NCBI GenBank assembly: GCA_900299155.1 | Contig: OMIS01000056.1 | Location: 1-16,847 of the forward strand | Reading direction: 5' to 3' | Source: a bacterium | GTDB lineage: Bacteria > Patescibacteriota > Microgenomatia > UBA1400 > PJMF01 | Length of the DNA stretch: 16,847 nucleotides | In this document: one piece after another, positions 14,035 to 16,847 of the stretch | How the letters are laid out: each line of letters opens with the position of its first letter | Numbering within the stretch: position 1 is the first letter of the stretch | The notes under the pieces: generated by a model | The model's database searches: none | What the model was told of the DNA's origin: nothing | Seen by the model: only the letters and a program-made list of their open reading frames with translations | Position numbers and translations under genes: made by a program

Positions 14035-14658
14035 ATGCATTTTGATTTATTTGAGTTACTCCATTCATTTGGTGGCTATGCCATGTGGGTGATTTTTTTA
14101 ATTGTGTTTGCTGAGTCTGGGCTGTTCTTTGGCTTTTTCCTGCCTGGAGATAGTTTATTATTCACCGCAGGTGTCTTGGCCAGTCAAGGGTTTATGAACA
14201 TCGCGCTTGTATGCGTTGGTTCATTTATTGCTGCTGTTCTCGGTGATTCTGTGGGATATTGGTTTGGTCATACCTATGGCAAAAAATTCTTCAACAAACC
14301 TGATTCAATTGTCCGTACTCCAGATCACATTGTTAAAGCTGAAAAATTTTATGAAAAGCATGGCAAAAAAACCATAATTATTGCTCGCTTTGTACCAGCA
14401 GTGCGTACCTTTGCTCCGATCGTGGCTGGAATTGGGAGTATGGATTACAAAACGTTTATCAGTTACAACGTCGTGGGTGGATTTTTGTGGGGCGTCGGGA
14501 TGACTTTGGCAGGATTTTTCCTCGGAAGTTTGATCCCAGCTGAAAAAGTAGATAAATACTTGCTGCCCATCATCGCAGTAATCGTGGTTGTTTCTATCAT
14601 CCCAGCCATCCATCATATCTGGCAAGAGCGCCAAGAAGCCAAAAAGCATCACGCATAA
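14035..14658 (+). CDS. DedA-family membrane protein
   Basis: DedA proteins are polytopic inner-membrane transporters; some members flip lipid carriers such as undecaprenyl phosphate or phospholipids. The 207-residue protein has the family landmarks: FAESGLFFGFFLPGDSLLF near residues 25-43, with the acidic residue and PGD of the re-entrant region, and ARFVPAVRTFAPIVAG near 120-135 with the conserved arginines. Hydrophobic helices follow near 140-165 and 175-198, and the C-terminus is basic. Start 14035 is chosen over an upstream TTG at 13999 because AAGGA is 6 nt before it and the promoter lies across the longer version. The surface-active genes beside it fit a role in envelope lipid traffic, but that is only context. 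Confidence 0.9.
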   Translation: MHFDLFELLHSFGGYAMWVIFLIVFAESGLFFGFFLPGDSLLFTAGVLASQGFMNIALVCVGSFIAAVLGDSVGYWFGHTYGKKFFNKPDSIVRTPDHIVKAEKFYEKHGKKTIIIARFVPAVRTFAPIVAGIGSMDYKTFISYNVVGGFLWGVGMTLAGFFLGSLIPAEKVDKYLLPIIAVIVVVSIIPAIHHIWQERQEAKKHHA

Positions 14659-14751
14659 TAAAGGTCATTTTTTCTCTGTTTGCGCAGTATTTGAATTGAA
14701 GTACAACTAGTTTCTAGTACAAGCTGGTATATATTGAGCTCATTACCTATT

Positions 14752-15375
14752 CTACTTTTTTATATACAAATAGACTTCATCAAGGGCTTTTTCTGGCTTC
14801 CAGTTGGGAAATGGAAAGCTATTGCAGATCACTTTTGCTCCTGGTTTTAATTCTGTCATCAATTTTTTCTCCAGGTCTTTCATAATATATGTCATTCCAA
14901 AAAGTGTGACGACGTCATAGTCGCTAAAGTCAGAAGTCCACATATTTTTCCATTTGAAAATTGGGCGGAGGTGCTTGGGGAGCAGTCGTGCCTGCCAGTT
15001 TGACCAGAAGACTAAAATGGGGTTAATTTCATAGCCATATGCCTGTGCCCCTGCTCTGGCAAGCGCAAACGGAATTCTCCCGTCACCAGATCCAATATCG
15101 ATAGCCTTTTGTCTCTTGTTCAAGTGTGCGAGTTCTAAGATTGTGGCGATTTGTTTGTCTGAGCTTGGGTAGTAAATCGCGCCTTTCACCGTGGGGAGTA
15201 AAAAGATCATGTCCACAATAATAATCAGATTGGCTAACCCTATGATTGTGTAGCCGATGAAGCGGAAAAAGCCAGGCTGGTATGCTGCGGGCAGAAGAAA
15301 ATAAACACACGTTTCAATTATGAGAATACTGATGATAGCAATGAGCCCAGGAATCACAATTTTTTTTGGTGGCAT
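14752..15375 (-). CDS. Membrane-anchored SAM-dependent methyltransferase
   Basis: The start is set at ATG 15375, giving 207 residues. The frame extends upstream, but an extended -10 (TGCTACAAT) ends 6 nt before this ATG and the upstream residues look non-coding. Two hydrophobic segments (about 6-32 and 40-65) form an N-terminal anchor. They precede a class I methyltransferase domain with the SAM-binding loop AIDIGSGDGRIPFALA, the acidic residue of motif II in YGYEINP, and VVTLFGMTYIM as the motif-IV region. The final strand VYLYIKK is typical of the fold. The substrate is unknown; a membrane lipid or membrane-bound molecule is possible given the anchor. It is divergent from the gene at 15503. 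Confidence 0.8.
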   Translation of the reverse strand: MPPKKIVIPGLIAIISILIIETCVYFLLPAAYQPGFFRFIGYTIIGLANLIIIVDMIFLLPTVKGAIYYPSSDKQIATILELAHLNKRQKAIDIGSGDGRIPFALARAGAQAYGYEINPILVFWSNWQARLLPKHLRPIFKWKNMWTSDFSDYDVVTLFGMTYIMKDLEKKLMTELKPGAKVICNSFPFPNWKPEKALDEVYLYIKK

Positions 15376-15381
15376 GTGGTG

Positions 15382-15390
15382 ATTGTAGCA
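15382..15390 (-). promoter_or_regulatory. Extended -10 promoter, leaderless methyltransferase gene
   Basis: TGCTACAAT on the minus strand is an extended -10 element that ends 6 nt before ATG 15375. No SD is present. Confidence 0.5.
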
Positions 15391-15491
15391 AAGAATCAAG
15401 ACAATAGCTTGTATCTCAATAGCTTTGTGAAACTGGGATGCATCTGAGGTAAAATGGTAGTACCCTAAATTCAATGATGAAAACGGTATTG

Positions 15492-15497
15492 TATACT
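15492..15497 (+). promoter_or_regulatory. -10 box, leaderless start of the Ig-like protein gene
   Basis: TATACT ends 5 nt before ATG 15503. The -35 region is weak. No SD precedes the first ATG or the second in-frame ATG at 15512. Confidence 0.45.
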
Positions 15498-15502
15498 TCT
15501 AA

Positions 15503-16024
15503 ATGAGAACTATGAATAAAAAAATTTGGTGGATTATTGGTTCAATACTCTTAGTTGTGGCGGGTAGTGTGGTACTTGTTCAGATTGCATTCATAGTAAT
15601 GATCAGCCCGCTTTCAACCTTATTTGCGCTCAGTACAACCAAAACTCTATCTGGTTCTGTAATTGATTGTCAAACTCAGCAACCAATAGAAAATGCTGAA
15701 GTGACTGTATATGGCACTGGTTGGGGTTGGGATAACGGACTGATTTGGGATAAAAGCTACTCGAGCCAAGCACGTACAGCTGCTGATGGTAAATTTTCAC
15801 TAAGCTATTCACTGGGAAATGTGGTTATTACCAGGCTGGATGGATATCATATGGCTGAAAGTTATACTGGTTCTGATCAAACTACTATTCAACTGCTCAA
15901 AATCACCGATCTTGCAAAAAGTTCTGAACGTACCTTTAATTGTAAACTCAGCTCTGAATGCTATAAAACTAGAATTGAGAATGATGTGGAAATTTCTTGG
16001 AACGACTGTACAAATCCACAATAA
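15503..16024 (+). CDS. Membrane-anchored protein with carboxypeptidase-regulatory-like (Ig-like) domain
   Basis: The 173-residue protein starts with MRTMNKK and a hydrophobic helix at about 8-35, an N-terminal anchor. Next comes a beta-sandwich segment of the carboxypeptidase-regulatory/CNA-B type: LSGSVIDCQTQQPIENAEVTVYG, then TAADGKFSLSY and NVVITRLDGYH. Such domains are found in surface and secreted proteins as structural or carbohydrate-contacting modules. The last 35 residues hold three further cysteines (near 146, 152 and 168) and could form disulfides. The leaderless pattern supports 15503; 15512 is the alternative start. It is convergent with the holin-4-type gene with a 7-nt gap. The function is unknown beyond an envelope location. 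Confidence 0.65.
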   Translation: MRTMNKKIWWIIGSILLVVAGSVVLVQIAFIVMISPLSTLFALSTTKTLSGSVIDCQTQQPIENAEVTVYGTGWGWDNGLIWDKSYSSQARTAADGKFSLSYSLGNVVITRLDGYHMAESYTGSDQTTIQLLKITDLAKSSERTFNCKLSSECYKTRIENDVEISWNDCTNPQ

Positions 16025-16031
16025 TAGTACT

Positions 16032-16373
16032 TTACTTCCCTGCTGCCAACCCATTTACAATGCTGCCAATTACTGACAGTGCGATGGCAAAAAGAATAGC
16101 AGAAAGCACGCCACTGAGTTCAAAACCTGGGATAACTGCATCCACTAAAAATAGTATGAGTAAATTGATCACAAAGTAAAATAATCCAAGTGTTAGGAAT
16201 GTGATGGGGAGTGTTAAAACTACGAGAATGGGTTTGACGATGGCGTTCATAAAACCCATGACGATAGTCACCAAGACTGCGGTAAGAAACGAATCTACTC
16301 GAACTCCAGGGATAATATATGCAGCAATCAAAACTGAAAATGCTTGGACTAGGATGGAAATGAGTAGTGACAT
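16032..16373 (-). CDS. Phage holin superfamily IV-type (YvlD-like) membrane protein
   Basis: The 113-residue protein is nearly all hydrophobic, with four predicted membrane segments (about 2-22, 28-50, 54-77 and 86-108). The family pattern is visible in AAYIIPGV, GFMNAIVKPILVVLTLPIT, FYFVINLLILFLVDAVIPGF and the final IGSIVNGL. This matches the mycobacterial-type 4-TMS holin/YvlD family, which is widespread in chromosomes and mostly not tied to phage lysis, so its real role is unclear. A weak SD-like AGAAAG lies 5 nt before the ATG. It lies downstream of the two tRNA genes on the same strand and is convergent with the Ig-like gene. Confidence 0.85.
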   Translation of the reverse strand: MSLLISILVQAFSVLIAAYIIPGVRVDSFLTAVLVTIVMGFMNAIVKPILVVLTLPITFLTLGLFYFVINLLILFLVDAVIPGFELSGVLSAILFAIALSVIGSIVNGLAAGK

Positions 16374-16444
16374 AGATGCTTTCTAATATTTAAACATCTA
16401 TAGTATATGCCAGCTTTTGTGAAAATTTGGTAATAAATGAGGAG

Positions 16445-16518
16445 TGAGCCAGCTGGGACTCGAACCCAGGACACTTTGCTTAAGAGGCAAATGCTCTAAC
16501 CAACTGAGCTACTGGCCC
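16445..16518 (-). tRNA. trnK: tRNA-Lys(CUU)
   Basis: Acceptor GGGCCAG pairs with CTGGCTC (one G-U) with discriminator A. The anticodon stem TTTGC/GCAAA encloses CTCTTAA, anticodon CTT. The D arm (TAGCTCAGTTGGTTAGAGCA) and T arm (TTCGAGT loop) are normal. CCA is not encoded. Confidence 0.95.
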
Positions 16519-16535
16519 TCACTAATTGACGCTAT

Positions 16536-16544
16536 ATTTTACCA
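16536..16544 (-). promoter_or_regulatory. Extended -10 promoter of tRNA-Lys
   Basis: TGGTAAAAT on the minus strand is an extended -10 element 17 nt before the mature tRNA. A weak -35 (TTCCAG) lies 17 nt upstream of the hexamer. Confidence 0.45.
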
Positions 16545-16599
16545 TGCACCTTGCAGATCTGGAATTATCGAGTCTTGTGCGTATGTAACTTGCTGCATG

Positions 16600-16673
16600 T
16601 GCACCCAGAGGGAATCGAACCCCCAACCTTTTGTTCCGAAGACAAACGCTCTATCCAATTGAGCTATGGGTGC
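16600..16673 (-). tRNA. trnR: tRNA-Arg(UCG)
   Basis: GCACCCA and TGGGTGC form a perfect acceptor stem with discriminator A. The anticodon stem TTTGT/ACAAA encloses CTTCGGA, anticodon TCG. The D and T arms are standard. CCA is not encoded. It is 81 nt upstream of tRNA-Lys on the same strand. Confidence 0.95.
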
Positions 16674-16684
16674 GTATACGCGAA

Positions 16685-16693
16685 ATTATACCA
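16685..16693 (-). promoter_or_regulatory. Extended -10 promoter of tRNA-Arg
   Basis: TGGTATAAT on the minus strand has a consensus -10 with the extended TG element, 11 nt before the mature tRNA. The same TGG lead-in is present before tRNA-Lys. Confidence 0.6.
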
Positions 16694-16704
16694 TCAAATC
16701 CTAC

Positions 16705-16732
16705 TTCACAGATCGGAAAACAGTACTATACT
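16705..16732 (+). promoter_or_regulatory. Promoter of the gene at the right edge
   Basis: TTCACA (16705-16710) and TATACT (16727-16732) are 16 nt apart. The -10 box ends 11 nt before ATG 16744, so the leader would be only about 4 nt, without an SD. Confidence 0.5.
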
Positions 16733-16743
16733 TACTCAGTAAC

Positions 16744-16847
16744 ATGGCTTCAAATCTATACGAATCCTTAGTTAACAAAGCGCTCAACTGGGTCAACCTG
16801 CGTGAATACTTGCGCGAAAAATTTTCTCTCACAGAAGAATCATTTAA
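16744..16847 (+). CDS. 5' end of an unidentified gene (partial)
   Basis: An open frame of 34 complete codons runs from ATG 16744 to the window end. The visible residues (MASNLYESLVNKALNWVN, then a charged LREYLREKF segment) look helical and non-secreted. The good promoter just upstream and the uninterrupted frame support a real gene. The fragment is too short for me to name a family. Confidence 0.55.
   Translation, partial: MASNLYESLVNKALNWVNLREYLREKFSLTEESF

Noticed and set aside
14690..14725. Small palindromic segment (CTAG/GTAC arms) between dedA and the methyltransferase gene
   Set aside because: Stems are short and interrupted, with no T-run; not convincing as a terminator or operator.
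16032..16373. Prophage lysis holin
   Set aside because: The 4-TMS holin-IV/YvlD-type proteins are common chromosomal genes and no endolysin or phage structural gene lies beside it.
1..16847. CRISPR array or insertion sequence
   Set aside because: No regularly spaced repeats, cas genes, transposase or terminal-repeat element with target duplication are seen.

Overview
This 16.8 kb window reads as a piece of a small-genome bacterium, most likely from the Candidate Phyla Radiation (Patescibacteria, Microgenomates-like). That placement is inferred from tight gene packing, a very short DNA polymerase III delta subunit, a bifunctional phosphoglucose/phosphomannose isomerase, divergent glycolytic proteins and many genes without a Shine-Dalgarno (SD) leader. 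No rRNA or other decisive phylogenetic marker is present.

Region 1-971 (minus strand) holds a small phage-like cluster: a helix-turn-helix protein, a 61-residue protein and a C-terminally short AAA_24/Sak4-like ATPase, with the first codons of a further gene at the edge. Region 1035-1850 carries lexA, with a palindromic leader or operator upstream and a terminator hairpin downstream. Region 1846-9649 (all minus) is a run of sugar-phosphate genes: phosphomannomutase/phosphoglucomutase, phosphoglucose/phosphomannose isomerase, a PEP-synthase-like protein, an enolase homologue and cofactor-independent phosphoglycerate mutase. The first two look orthodox. The last three are odd: the PEP-synthase homologue has lost its phosphohistidine domain and key barrel residues, the enolase has Val where the catalytic acid Glu should be, and the mutase has Thr at the nucleophile position and a 70-residue disordered N-terminus. 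Between the isomerase and the PEP-synthase homologue lies a 135-nt element with 26-nt inverted arms, a good candidate structured RNA. Upstream of the sugar genes are holA and a YgjP-type metalloprotease, also on the minus strand.

Region 11204-11792 has no protein gene. It holds a plus-strand tRNA-Leu(UAG) and, on the minus strand, what appears to be a complete small-RNA gene: consensus -35/-10 boxes, about 72 nt with two hairpins, and an intrinsic terminator. From 11793 onward is a cell-surface region: an exported lysozyme-like protein and a divergently transcribed exported clan-A glycoside hydrolase, a small orphan gene, a DedA-family membrane protein, a membrane-anchored methyltransferase, a membrane-anchored Ig-like protein and a holin-4-type membrane protein. 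tRNA-Lys(CUU), tRNA-Arg(UCG) and the start of another plus-strand gene close the window.

Two start types are mixed here. lexA, gpmI, pgi, pmm/pgm, the 61- and 72-residue genes and dedA have SD sequences. At least five other genes have a -10-like hexamer 5-7 nt before the ATG and no SD, as expected for leaderless mRNAs.
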